DNA of 6,051 nt from positions 1-6,051 of the forward strand of contig SXIE01000104.1 in the NCBI GenBank assembly GCA_005772945.1, given 5' to 3'. The translations under genes were made by a program, and so were the position numbers. The first letter of the stretch is position 1, and each line of letters starts with the position of its first letter. Below the pieces are notes generated by a model. That model made no database searches and had not been told where the DNA came from. It worked only from the letters and a program-made list of their open reading frames with translations. Source of the stretch: Pseudomonadota bacterium (lineage in GTDB: Bacteria; Myxococcota; UBA9042; PHBI01). Positions 1 through 6,051 of the stretch are shown one piece after another.

Positions 1-1
1 C

Positions 2-82
2 GGCCCGCGCGGTGGTGGCGGAGGTCGTGGCGGCGGTGCCCGCGGGCGCGATCGCGGCGGCTACGGTGGCGACGACGATTGA
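2..82 (+). CDS. C-terminal tail of a Gly/Arg-rich protein, probably an RRM-type RNA-binding protein (5' end outside window)
   Basis: Only the last 26 codons are present; they end at TGA 80-82. The peptide is almost entirely Gly and Arg with one Tyr, and closes with three Asp residues (…RDRGGYGGDDD). RGG-type tails of this kind are typical of the small bacterial RNA-binding proteins that carry one RNA recognition motif followed by a glycine-rich extension, which bind single-stranded RNA and are often cold-related. The RRM itself, with its RNP1 and RNP2 motifs, would lie left of the window, so the family call is inference from the tail alone. The other two frames give Arg/Trp-rich peptides with no such character. 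A different Gly-rich C-terminus, such as that of a DEAD-box helicase, is the main alternative. Confidence 0.6.
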   Translation, partial: GPRGGGGGRGGGARGRDRGGYGGDDD

Positions 83-213
83 GGGGCGACGTGACCTGTG
101 AGGCCCGCGCTCTGAGCTGATCGCAAGCGACCAGAGACGCACGGTCCCGAGCGGCGATGTTCTCGAACGAGGGCGTCGCCGTTTTGTTTGAGGGTGCAAG
201 CGGGAGGGCCGGC

Positions 214-756
214 ATGGAAGGCGAGTCGATCGAACGACCCGGGTATCGCGTGCGCCTGCGTGGGATCCGCGACGCCGATGTCGACGCGATCATGACGTGG
301 ATTAACGACCCCGACGTGACCAAGCACTTCGCGGCGTTCGATCGCGAGGTCACGCGCGCGGACGAGCTGCGCTTCGTCGTCGCGATGCGCGCGAGCCCAA
401 GCGACTGCCTCTTTGCCATCGAGCACGCGCTGGATGGGGCGATGGTCGGGACCGTCGGGCTTCACCAGATCTACCGGCCCGCGCAGAACGCGCGACTCGG
501 GATCATGTTGGGCGGAGCGGGTGCGCGCGGGGCGGGGCTCGGGCAGGAGGCGCTGCGCTTGGTCATCGCCTACGCCTTCGAGCGCCTCGGTCTGCACAAG
601 GTGTGGATGGTTCACTACGCCTCGAACGAGCGCATGCGACACATCGCGCAGAAGCTCGGCTTTCACGCCGAAGGCTGCCTGCGCGACGAGTATTTTCATC
701 GCGGGGCGTGGCACGACATGGTGCGGCAGGGGCTGCTGGCGACCGAATGGACGTGA
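214..756 (+). CDS. GNAT family N-acetyltransferase, RimJ/RimL-like
   Basis: This 180-residue protein should transfer acetyl from acetyl-CoA to an amine, either a protein N-terminus or a small molecule; the acceptor is unknown. It opens with the beta-1 pattern of the Acetyltransf_3 group (YRVRLRGIRDADVDAIMTW, residues 11-29) and a D-P-D-V turn. It carries the acetyl-CoA pyrophosphate loop R-G-A-G-L-G at 105-110, then a helix (QEALRLVIAYAFERLGL), strand V130-H134, N138, and the late motif K-L-G-F at 147-150. Length matches single-domain family members. ATG 214 is chosen because GGGAGG at 202-207 sits 6 bases upstream and family homology begins soon after. An in-frame ATG at 157 would add 19 residues with no family character and has a poorer ribosome site. 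It is flanked by 131 bp upstream and 155 bp downstream, so it looks like its own transcription unit. The family is clear, the substrate is not. Confidence 0.88.
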   Translation: MEGESIERPGYRVRLRGIRDADVDAIMTWINDPDVTKHFAAFDREVTRADELRFVVAMRASPSDCLFAIEHALDGAMVGTVGLHQIYRPAQNARLGIMLGGAGARGAGLGQEALRLVIAYAFERLGLHKVWMVHYASNERMRHIAQKLGFHAEGCLRDEYFHRGAWHDMVRQGLLATEWT

Positions 757-790
757 GCCCGCGCGCGGCACGGCCCCGCGCCAGAACGAT

Positions 791-848
791 CCGGACGCAC
801 GGGCCGGACGCACGGGGCCGGATGCGCGCGGGCTGGATGCGCGCGGGG
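791..848. repeat. Degenerate tandem repeat, four units of 13-16 bp
   Basis: Four adjacent units share the pattern C-Y-G-G-A-Y-G-C-R-C followed by a G run. They lie at 791-803 (CCGGACGCACGGG), 804-817 (same plus one G), 818-832 (CCGGATGCGCGCGGG) and 833-848 (CTGGATGCGCGCGGGG). The first two are nearly identical to each other, as are the last two, suggesting stepwise duplication. They lie in the spacer between the acetyltransferase and the porin, just upstream of the candidate promoter. A role as an operator or binding array is possible but nothing in the sequence proves it. Confidence 0.6.
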
Positions 849-852
849 CCTC

Positions 853-881
853 TTTCCAAGACGCGCGCGGCCGGTTAGGGT
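853..881 (+). promoter_or_regulatory. Candidate sigma-70-like promoter for the porin/hydrolase operon
   Basis: TTTCCA at 853-858 (4 of 6 matches to TTGACA) is separated by 17 bp from TAGGGT at 876-881, which keeps the three most conserved -10 positions (T, A and final T). Transcription would start near 888, giving a leader of about 24 bases before the TTG start and leaving the Shine-Dalgarno at 901-905 intact. The spacing and position are good, but the -10 is GC-shifted and this is a pattern match only. Confidence 0.4.
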
Positions 882-900
882 CGCCTCGCTCTCGCGCCTT

Positions 901-905
901 GGAGG
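901..905 (+). promoter_or_regulatory. Shine-Dalgarno GGAGG that fixes the TTG start of the porin
   Basis: A full GGAGG lies 6 bases before TTG 912. This spacing, and the signal peptide that begins exactly at that TTG, make the non-ATG start convincing. Confidence 0.8.
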
Positions 906-911
906 TTCGTC

Positions 912-2042
912 TTGCGACTCGCTGCCCTCTTTGCCTCTACCGTTTTCGCCCTCGTCTTGGGCACCGCCGGCGCCGGCCGCGCCAGCCCCGCGGACGATGA
1001 CGCCGATCTCGTGGTCCTCGACGGCGGCTTCGCCCAGCTGACGTTGCTCGGCCTCGTCCAGGTCCAGGCGGCCCCGTGGCTCGGCGACGACGCGCTCATC
1101 GCGAACGGGGATCCGGCCGACACCGCCGGTTTCCGCCTGCGCCGCGCGCGCCTTGGAACGCGCGGTTACGCATGGGGAACCGTCGATTGGGAGCTGTCGC
1201 TGCAGGCCTCAGGCGAAGGCGTCAATCTCCACCGCGCGTACGTCGCGTATCGCGGCATCAACTTCCTCCACATCGTCGGCGGCGTGCACGACGTGCCGTT
1301 CTCACGCTTCGCGCTCTCGGGCGCGGGTCGCGGCGCACTCGCCGATCGGCCCTTCGGCACGCGCGGCATGGCGCCCTTCACCCAGCTCGGACTGAGCATC
1401 GAAGGGGAGGTCGGCGAGAGCCTGCTCAAGTACGCGGCCGGCGCCTACAACGGCTTCACGCGCGGCGCGAGCTTCTTCGAAGGTTATCGCGAGGAGCCGT
1501 CGCTCGATGGCAATCGCTTCACGAACCTCGCCTATGCCGCGCGCGTGGAAATCGCGCCGCTTGGCAAATTGGGCCAGGACTTGCCCGACTTCGATCGCAA
1601 AGGCATTCGCATCGGAGTCGGCGGCAGCTTCTATTTCGATCCCGGCAAGACGGTCGAGACGCTCGGCTGGGGCGTCGATTTGATCATGAAGTTCAAGGGT
1701 TTGCATCTCGCCGCCGAGCTGCTGATGGACAGCGCCTCGCCGACCCACAAGCCGACGACGGACGCCACGGTGCCGGGGAGCGTCGATCGCATGTCGCTCG
1801 TCACCGAGCTCGGCTACATGATCTTGGCAGATTGCCTCGGCGTCACGGCGCGCTTCGAACTGCTCGACGACAATACGGCCCAGGACAATGCCGGCGACGC
1901 TATCGTCGTGACGGGCGGCGTGCAGTACTACCTCCATCGGCAGCACCTCAAGGCGCAGCTCGAGTTCACGCATCGGGAGGAGCTGAAGGGCATCGCGCTC
2001 GACAACGACGCGCTGCTCCTCCAGCTGCAGTTCCAGCTATGA
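912..2042 (+). CDS. Outer-membrane beta-barrel porin, phosphate-selective porin O/P (OprO/OprP)-like
   Basis: The 376-residue product begins with a Sec signal peptide: M-R, a hydrophobic core at about residues 3-19, and a probable signal peptidase I site after A24 (GRA|SP). The mature part alternates polar and hydrophobic residues with many Gly and aromatic residues, as in a transmembrane beta barrel. F-R-L-R-R-A-R-L-G at 74-82 is the typical early motif of the OprO/OprP porin family, whose members form anion-favouring pores. Further strands can be followed to the C-terminus (QYYLHRQHLKAQLEFTHRE…LLLQLQFQL). The last residue is Leu rather than the usual aromatic, a small oddity. Start is TTG 912 with GGAGG at 901-905. 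The stop overlaps the ATG of the following lipoprotein (ATGA, 2039-2042), so the two are co-translated. Porin family is well supported; ion or substrate selectivity is not shown, and the phosphate label should not be read literally. Confidence 0.8.
   Translation: MRLAALFASTVFALVLGTAGAGRASPADDDADLVVLDGGFAQLTLLGLVQVQAAPWLGDDALIANGDPADTAGFRLRRARLGTRGYAWGTVDWELSLQASGEGVNLHRAYVAYRGINFLHIVGGVHDVPFSRFALSGAGRGALADRPFGTRGMAPFTQLGLSIEGEVGESLLKYAAGAYNGFTRGASFFEGYREEPSLDGNRFTNLAYAARVEIAPLGKLGQDLPDFDRKGIRIGVGGSFYFDPGKTVETLGWGVDLIMKFKGLHLAAELLMDSASPTHKPTTDATVPGSVDRMSLVTELGYMILADCLGVTARFELLDDNTAQDNAGDAIVVTGGVQYYLHRQHLKAQLEFTHREELKGIALDNDALLLQLQFQL
2039..2042 (+). promoter_or_regulatory. ATGA stop/start overlap coupling porin and lipoprotein translation
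   Basis: The TGA of the porin (2040-2042) and the ATG of the hydrolase (2039-2041) share bases. The preceding 20 bases (CTCCTCCAGCTGCAGTTCCA) contain no purine-rich ribosome site, so reinitiation by ribosomes finishing the porin is the likely mode. This ties the amount of hydrolase to that of the porin. Confidence 0.75.
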
Positions 2043-5000
2043 AATCCGCCATCGTCAGCGTCTTGGGCGCGCTCGGATTGGCCGCCGTGGGGCTCGGCGC
2101 GTGCAGCGAGCAGCCGCATTTCGCCAAGGCGTATCGCGCGACCTCACCGGATCAACTGATCGGTGGCGACGTGGCGATGGCGCGCCTCGGCGATTTCATC
2201 CTCGAGAATGACAAAGTCCGATTTGCCATTCTCGACAAGGACAGCTCGCCGGCTCCTGGGGTTTTCGGCGGGACGCTCGTCGACGCCGATCTCCAGCGGC
2301 CCGAAGCCCAGTTCCGCAACGGCAGCGGGCAGGACCAGCTGGCCGAGGTGATCCCGACCGCGAACCTGCTCTGGCCGCGGCCGGGAGCGGGTCAGGTGTC
2401 CATCATCGCCGATGGCTCGGACGGCGGTCCGGCGATCGTGCGCGTCATCGGGCAGGGCGGTGTCTTTCTCGAAGCGCTGTCGATCCTGACCGGCGATCTG
2501 GTCGCGACGTTCTTCCCGGGCGTGCGTTTCTCGCTGCGTATCGAGACCGACTACATCCTCGAGCCAGGCAAGTCCTATCTGCACTTGAAGAGCACAGCCT
2601 ACCGGACCGATCCCGAGGCGCCGACGACCATCACCGAGTCGCTGCCGCTGCCGACCCTGACCGCGCCGCTACCGATCTTCACGACCATGCTCGGGGATCA
2701 GGCGACGGAGCTGCAACCAGGCGTCATGGCTGGTGATTTTCTGTTTTTCGGGGCGCGCAACGACATCTTCGCGCCGGGCATCGGTTTCGATGAGGAGAAG
2801 CCGATCTTCGATGCCCTCTTCGAAGGTCGTGACACGTTCACGCACCCGCTCGCGTTCGACTATATGGCGGCGGCCGGTGGCCCCGTGTCGTACGGGTACT
2901 TCAGCCTGCGCAATGCGGGCGGGCCCGATCCGAAGGTGCTCGTGCCGATCATCACGAGCTCGTCGACCGGGTTCATCACGGCCGCCAAGAACTGCTCGAC
3001 GCTCGCCGATGACGACGAGACCTGCGACCGCTTCGCGGCGTTCACGTGGGACCGCTACTTGGCGGTCGGCAAGGGGGACATCGCCTCGATCGCCGACATC
3101 GTCTACGAGGCCCAGGGCATCGAGACCGGCGCCATCCGCGGCGTCGTTCGCAACGGCACGGGGGCGCCACTGCCGAACGGGCACGTCAACGTCATGCGCG
3201 ATCCCGATCCGACCGCGCCGCTCACCGACACCTACGCGCTGGCCGAGGCGAACTACAAGGCCTTCGGGGATCCGGGGCTCATCGGCGTGGTCGATGCCGA
3301 TGTCGGGCGTGATCCGATCGAGGACGGTGACTTCCGCGCGACGCTCAGGCCCGGGGACTACGTGGTCTTCGCGCAGAACGAGGACCGCACGATGACCGGT
3401 GGCATGCAGCGCATCCGCGTGGTCGCCGGCGAGACGATCGAACTCGCGCCGATGGTGCCGGCGCCCGCCAAGGTACGGCTCCACATCGTCGACGCGGGCG
3501 GGAGCGCGGTCGACGCGAAGGTGACGTTCGTGCCGATCCTGGCCGATGGCACCAAGGCGGATTTCGACGGCCTGCGACGTCCGTGGCTCGCCGAGGGGCG
3601 GCTCGGCAACGGCGCGCGCTATGTGGGTCCGGTCATCTCGGAGGACACGACCGTCGAGGTCGAGCCCGGGCGCTACGAGGTGACGGCGAGTCACGGGCCG
3701 ACGTGGTCGACCGGCACGCAGATCATCGAGGTCACCAGCGGCCTCGAGGCGCGCGTGAACCTGACGGTGCAGCGCGAGGTCGATACGACCGGGTGGATCT
3801 CGGGCGACTTCCATTTGCACGCAGAAGCAAGTTTCGACTCGGGCATGAAGTTCGCCGAGCGACTGCGGCGCATTCTCATCGAGGGCATCGATCTCGCGGT
3901 TTCGACGGACCACGACATCGTCGCCGACTACGGCCCGGCGGTGCGCGCGCTCGGGGCCCAAAACCGCATCAAGACGGGGATCGGCGTCGAGATGTCGTCG
4001 CTCGAGCTCGGGCACTTCATCGCGTTCCCGCTGAGCTACGATCGGCTCAAGATCCCCGATCACGGCGCGCCCGACTGGACGTGCCTCGACGGGCCCGGGC
4101 TCCTTTCGCTGCTTCAGAGCCGCATCGCCGATCCCAAGGGCGGTGTCCGCATCATGGCGCACCCGCGCGACGGTTTCATCGGCCACATCTCGCAGATCGG
4201 TCTGAACGGAACCGCCACGGCGCGCGCGCTGTCGCTGCTCGAGAAGCAGACCGTGCTCGTGTCGCGCACCTCCTGCGAGATCGACGCGATGGAGGTCTTC
4301 AACGGCAAGCGCTTCGACCTCGTCCGCTCGCCGACCAACCGCGAGGTCATCCTCTACAACCGCTGCATGGGCCGGATCGACGCGGCGATCGACGCCTCCG
4401 AGCTCGATGTGGCGTGCCCCGAGCTGAGCGCGACGCCGCTGGCGACTTGCAAGAGCGACGAGCGCCTGAGCGAGTGCAAGCAGCACTATCGGCGCGAGCT
4501 CGCGTATCGCTCGGCGCGCGACATCCTGATTCGCACGCCCGAGGAGCAGGCGGCCAATTGGGCGCATGCACCGAGCGCCGCGGACGACGCGAACTGCGAC
4601 CCGAAGCGCTTCACCGACGAGGTGCCGAGCGACGTCGCGGATCTGCCGTGCTCGTACCACATCGGCACCTACGACGACTGGATGCACTGGCTGGACCTCG
4701 GCCTGAACGTCACCATCACCGGCGCCTCCGACACCCACGGCGTGAGCCGCGAGCCCGGCACACCGCGGACCTGGGTGCGCTACGACGCCACGAGCCCTGC
4801 CGAGATCGACGTCGGGGTCGCGGCGCGGCGCGTCAACGACGGCCATGCGCTCGCGAGCTTCGGGCCGCTCGTCGACGCCGAGGTCTCGGGCCAAGGGCCG
4901 GGCGACGTCGCGAAGGTCAGTGGCGCCACATTCACCCTCGACTTGCGCGTCCAGACCGCGAGCTGGTTCGGCGTCGACCGCATCGAGATCTACGTCTCGG

Positions 5001-5509
5001 GCACCCTCGCCAAGGTCATCACGCTCGAGGGCGGCGCCGACGTGGTCGAGGACTTCAACGCTCCCGTCGAGCTTCCCGTGCCGGCGCGTGACGGCTTCGT
5101 ATCGGTGATCACGATGGGGACGCGCAAGGACTTGCTGATGCGGCAGGTGCTCTTCGACGTGCCGTTCGGCGAGCTGCAATTGCCGCGCGTCGCGTCGCTG
5201 GCGTTCGCGTCGATCCCCGCGTTCGGGCTCGTCTTTTCGCCCACGCCGTCGGTGCCGGACTTCTTCCCGACCTTCCCGCTGGCGGCGACGAACGCGATCC
5301 TCTTGGATGTCGACGGGGACGGAAAGTGGACTCCACCGGGACCGCTGCCGTTCTTCTGCAAGCGCGGCTGCGACCCGAACGCGACGCAGAGCTCGTGCGT
5401 CGCCGACGAGGTCTGTCTCGACTCCGCGGAATGCGCGCTGCCCATCGACGCCGAGTGCCGCACCGGTCCGCCCGGCACCGAGGGCCGCACGCAACTCACG
5501 CATGACTGA
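2039..5509 (+). CDS. Large lipoprotein with PHP-type metallohydrolase domain, CehA/McbA-like family
   Basis: The 1156-residue product has a lipoprotein signal peptide with lipobox L-G-A-C; C22 would be lipidated, and Ser at +2 favours the outer membrane. Residues about 30-360 are a beta-rich N-terminal region typical of large myxobacterial members. Two carboxypeptidase-regulatory-like beta-sandwiches follow (about 362-475, starting GAIRGVVRNGTGAPLPNG, and 477-580). The catalytic PHP domain comes next, with all expected metal ligands visible: H592-L-H594, T623-D-H625-D626, E651, H659, H708-P and D898-T-H900; E752-V-F-N-G is also conserved. Between H708 and D898 lies an insert with six Cys. A further beta-sandwich (about 925-1040, F-G-P at 941-943) precedes a D-V-D-G-D-G segment (1090-1095) and a tail with seven Cys. 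The family hydrolyses esters, carbamates or phosphoesters; the substrate here is unknown. The open frame continues upstream through the porin gene, but the true start is ATG 2039, where the signal peptide begins. No Shine-Dalgarno is seen there, so translation probably depends on termination-reinitiation from the porin. Confidence 0.85.
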   Translation: MKSAIVSVLGALGLAAVGLGACSEQPHFAKAYRATSPDQLIGGDVAMARLGDFILENDKVRFAILDKDSSPAPGVFGGTLVDADLQRPEAQFRNGSGQDQLAEVIPTANLLWPRPGAGQVSIIADGSDGGPAIVRVIGQGGVFLEALSILTGDLVATFFPGVRFSLRIETDYILEPGKSYLHLKSTAYRTDPEAPTTITESLPLPTLTAPLPIFTTMLGDQATELQPGVMAGDFLFFGARNDIFAPGIGFDEEKPIFDALFEGRDTFTHPLAFDYMAAAGGPVSYGYFSLRNAGGPDPKVLVPIITSSSTGFITAAKNCSTLADDDETCDRFAAFTWDRYLAVGKGDIASIADIVYEAQGIETGAIRGVVRNGTGAPLPNGHVNVMRDPDPTAPLTDTYALAEANYKAFGDPGLIGVVDADVGRDPIEDGDFRATLRPGDYVVFAQNEDRTMTGGMQRIRVVAGETIELAPMVPAPAKVRLHIVDAGGSAVDAKVTFVPILADGTKADFDGLRRPWLAEGRLGNGARYVGPVISEDTTVEVEPGRYEVTASHGPTWSTGTQIIEVTSGLEARVNLTVQREVDTTGWISGDFHLHAEASFDSGMKFAERLRRILIEGIDLAVSTDHDIVADYGPAVRALGAQNRIKTGIGVEMSSLELGHFIAFPLSYDRLKIPDHGAPDWTCLDGPGLLSLLQSRIADPKGGVRIMAHPRDGFIGHISQIGLNGTATARALSLLEKQTVLVSRTSCEIDAMEVFNGKRFDLVRSPTNREVILYNRCMGRIDAAIDASELDVACPELSATPLATCKSDERLSECKQHYRRELAYRSARDILIRTPEEQAANWAHAPSAADDANCDPKRFTDEVPSDVADLPCSYHIGTYDDWMHWLDLGLNVTITGASDTHGVSREPGTPRTWVRYDATSPAEIDVGVAARRVNDGHALASFGPLVDAEVSGQGPGDVAKVSGATFTLDLRVQTASWFGVDRIEIYVSGTLAKVITLEGGADVVEDFNAPVELPVPARDGFVSVITMGTRKDLLMRQVLFDVPFGELQLPRVASLAFASIPAFGLVFSPTPSVPDFFPTFPLAATNAILLDVDGDGKWTPPGPLPFFCKRGCDPNATQSSCVADEVCLDSAECALPIDAECRTGPPGTEGRTQLTHD

Positions 5510-5515
5510 GCGAAC

Positions 5516-5519
5516 GAGG
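5516..5519 (+). promoter_or_regulatory. Shine-Dalgarno GAGG of the glycosyltransferase
   Basis: GAGG ends 8 bases before ATG 5528 and lies in the 18-bp gap after the hydrolase stop. It supports ATG 5528 as start and co-transcription with the upstream pair. Confidence 0.55.
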
Positions 5520-5527
5520 CAGCCACG

Positions 5528-5934
5528 ATGACGCCTTGGGCGGTCATGGTCGTTCCTTGTTACAACGAGGAGCGGCGCCTCGACGAGGGGCTCGCGGCCG
5601 CATTGGTGGCGGATGCGCGCGTGTCGGCCCGGTTTGTCGACGACGGCTCCAGCGATGACACGCTGGCGGTGCTGGCGCGTTTTGCGGCCGCGTATCCTGG
5701 TCGGATTGTGGCGCACGCCCTCGCGACCAACAGCGGCAAGGCGGAGGCCGTGCGGCAGGGAATGCTGGCGGCGATCGCGGATGGGGCCACGGTCGTCGGC
5801 TTCGCGGATGCCGACTTTGCGACGCCGCCGAGCGAGCTGATTGCGCTGCTCGACGTGCTCGAGACGAGCGGGGTCGAGGTGTGCTCGGTTCGCGGATTGC
5901 GCGGCTCGGGGCGACGATCGAGCGCTCTATCCTC
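5528..5934 (+). CDS. Glycosyltransferase family 2, dolichyl-phosphate sugar synthase-like; 3' part lost, apparent frameshift near 5880
   Basis: The N-terminal GT-A fold is plain: VVPCYNEERRL at residues 8-18 (nucleotide-sugar entry), F-V-D-D-G-S-S-D-D-T at 36-45, N-S-G-K-A-E-A-V-R-Q-G at 68-78, and the metal-binding D94-A-D96 followed by F-A-T-P-P. This matches GT2 enzymes that move a sugar from a nucleotide donor to a polyprenyl phosphate at the inner membrane. After residue V118 the frame gives non-family sequence. One base earlier, from 5881, it gives V-L-G-S-R-I-A-R-L-G-A-T-I-E-R-S-I-L, the expected continuation. One base therefore seems missing at about 5879-5882 (GTGTG where GTGGTG is expected). 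After about 5934 the sequence is a reverse copy of the gene itself, so the C-terminal half is absent. The raw frame from 5528 stays open to the window end, but that part is not real protein. It starts 18 bp after the hydrolase stop and is probably in the same operon. Confidence 0.75.
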
Positions 5935-6051
5935 GCCCCGAGCCGCGCAATCCGCGAACCGAGCACACCTCGACCCCGCTCGTCTCGAGCACGTCGAGCA
6001 GCGCAATCAGCTCGCTCGGCGGCGTCGCAAAGTCGGCATCCGCGAAGCCGA
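5796..6051. repeat. Zero-loop inverted repeat (fold-back) at the right edge, arms of 128 bp
   Basis: Position i pairs with 11847 minus i. The 119 bp of 5796-5914 are the exact reverse complement of 5933-6051. The inner 18 bp (5915-5932) continue the symmetry around AGCGCT (5921-5926, axis 5923/5924), with only two mismatched pairs: C5915/C5932 and C5919/T5928. The arm may be longer because the window ends inside it. The right arm carries the glycosyltransferase sequence backwards, including the one-base deletion. It is best read as a fold-back chimera primed at a short natural quasi-palindrome, not as genome structure. Confidence 0.9.

Noticed and set aside
107..140. Possible hairpin after the RGG-protein stop (GCGCTCTG pairing with CAGAG-A-CGC)
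   Set aside because: The stem has a bulge and a 17-base loop with no T-run after it. Such stems are common by chance at this GC content.
763..781. GCGCGG/CCGCGC hairpin 7 bases after the acetyltransferase stop
   Set aside because: It is only a 6-bp stem with no T-tract, so an intrinsic terminator cannot be supported, although it may slow transcription.
61..813. Minus-strand 250-codon open frame across the acetyltransferase
   Set aside because: It shows no family features, and the opposite strand holds a complete GNAT domain with a good ribosome site.
1076..2038. Upstream extension of the hydrolase frame through the porin gene
   Set aside because: The extension reads as Arg-rich nonsense, while the porin frame has clear signal peptide and barrel features. 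The lipoprotein signal begins exactly at ATG 2039.
3583..5091. Plus-strand 502-codon open frame in another frame inside the hydrolase
   Set aside because: The translation is Arg-rich and low in complexity, as expected from an out-of-frame reading of GC-rich coding DNA.
2669..5716. Minus-strand open frame of 1015 codons opposite the hydrolase
   Set aside because: It is Arg/Asp/Val-rich with no recognisable domain and lies antisense to a gene with complete PHP motifs. GC-rich codon use removes stops from the opposite strand, so it is a shadow.
5544..5966. Minus-strand frame whose start reads like a glycosyltransferase segment (LGSRIARLGARIERS)
   Set aside because: This is not a second gene. 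It is the right arm of the inverted repeat read backwards, and then runs into antisense of the real gene.
5796..6051. Hairpin telomere, IS-element terminal repeat or cruciform replication element
   Set aside because: The arms are ordinary glycosyltransferase coding sequence, there is no transposase or target duplication, and the axis breaks a conserved gene. An amplification or assembly fold-back explains all observations better.

Overview
The window is a GC-rich piece of bacterial DNA, probably from a Myxococcota (former deltaproteobacterial) genome or metagenomic contig. Pointers are the strong G/C preference at third codon positions, the large secreted lipoprotein with extra cysteine-rich segments, and a porin and glycosyltransferase of types common in that phylum. 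The lineage is an inference from style, not from a marker gene.

Layout, all on the plus strand: (1) positions 2-82, the glycine/arginine-rich tail of a protein whose body lies left of the window, probably a small RRM-type RNA-binding protein. (2) 214-756, a RimJ/RimL-like GNAT N-acetyltransferase. (3) 757-911, a spacer with a degenerate short tandem repeat and a plausible promoter. (4) 912-2042, a signal-peptide-bearing beta-barrel porin of the OprO/OprP type with a TTG start. (5) 2039-5509, a 1156-residue lipoprotein of the CehA/McbA-like PHP metallohydrolase family, overlapping the porin by ATGA. (6) from 5528, the N-terminal part of a GT2 glycosyltransferase (dolichyl-phosphate sugar synthase-like), 18 bp after the hydrolase.

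The central unit is the porin/hydrolase pair. Its translational coupling suggests that a surface or periplasmic hydrolase and an outer-membrane pore are made together, which fits scavenging of an external substrate and uptake of its product. The substrate cannot be read from the sequence.

The last 256 bp form a head-to-head inverted repeat with no loop (5796-5923 against 5924-6051), perfect except for two mismatched pairs beside the axis. It breaks the glycosyltransferase gene, which also carries an apparent one-base deletion near 5880. The simplest reading is a fold-back chimera at a contig end rather than a native structure, so sequence after about 5934 should not be taken as genomic. I saw no tRNA, rRNA, CRISPR array or insertion sequence.
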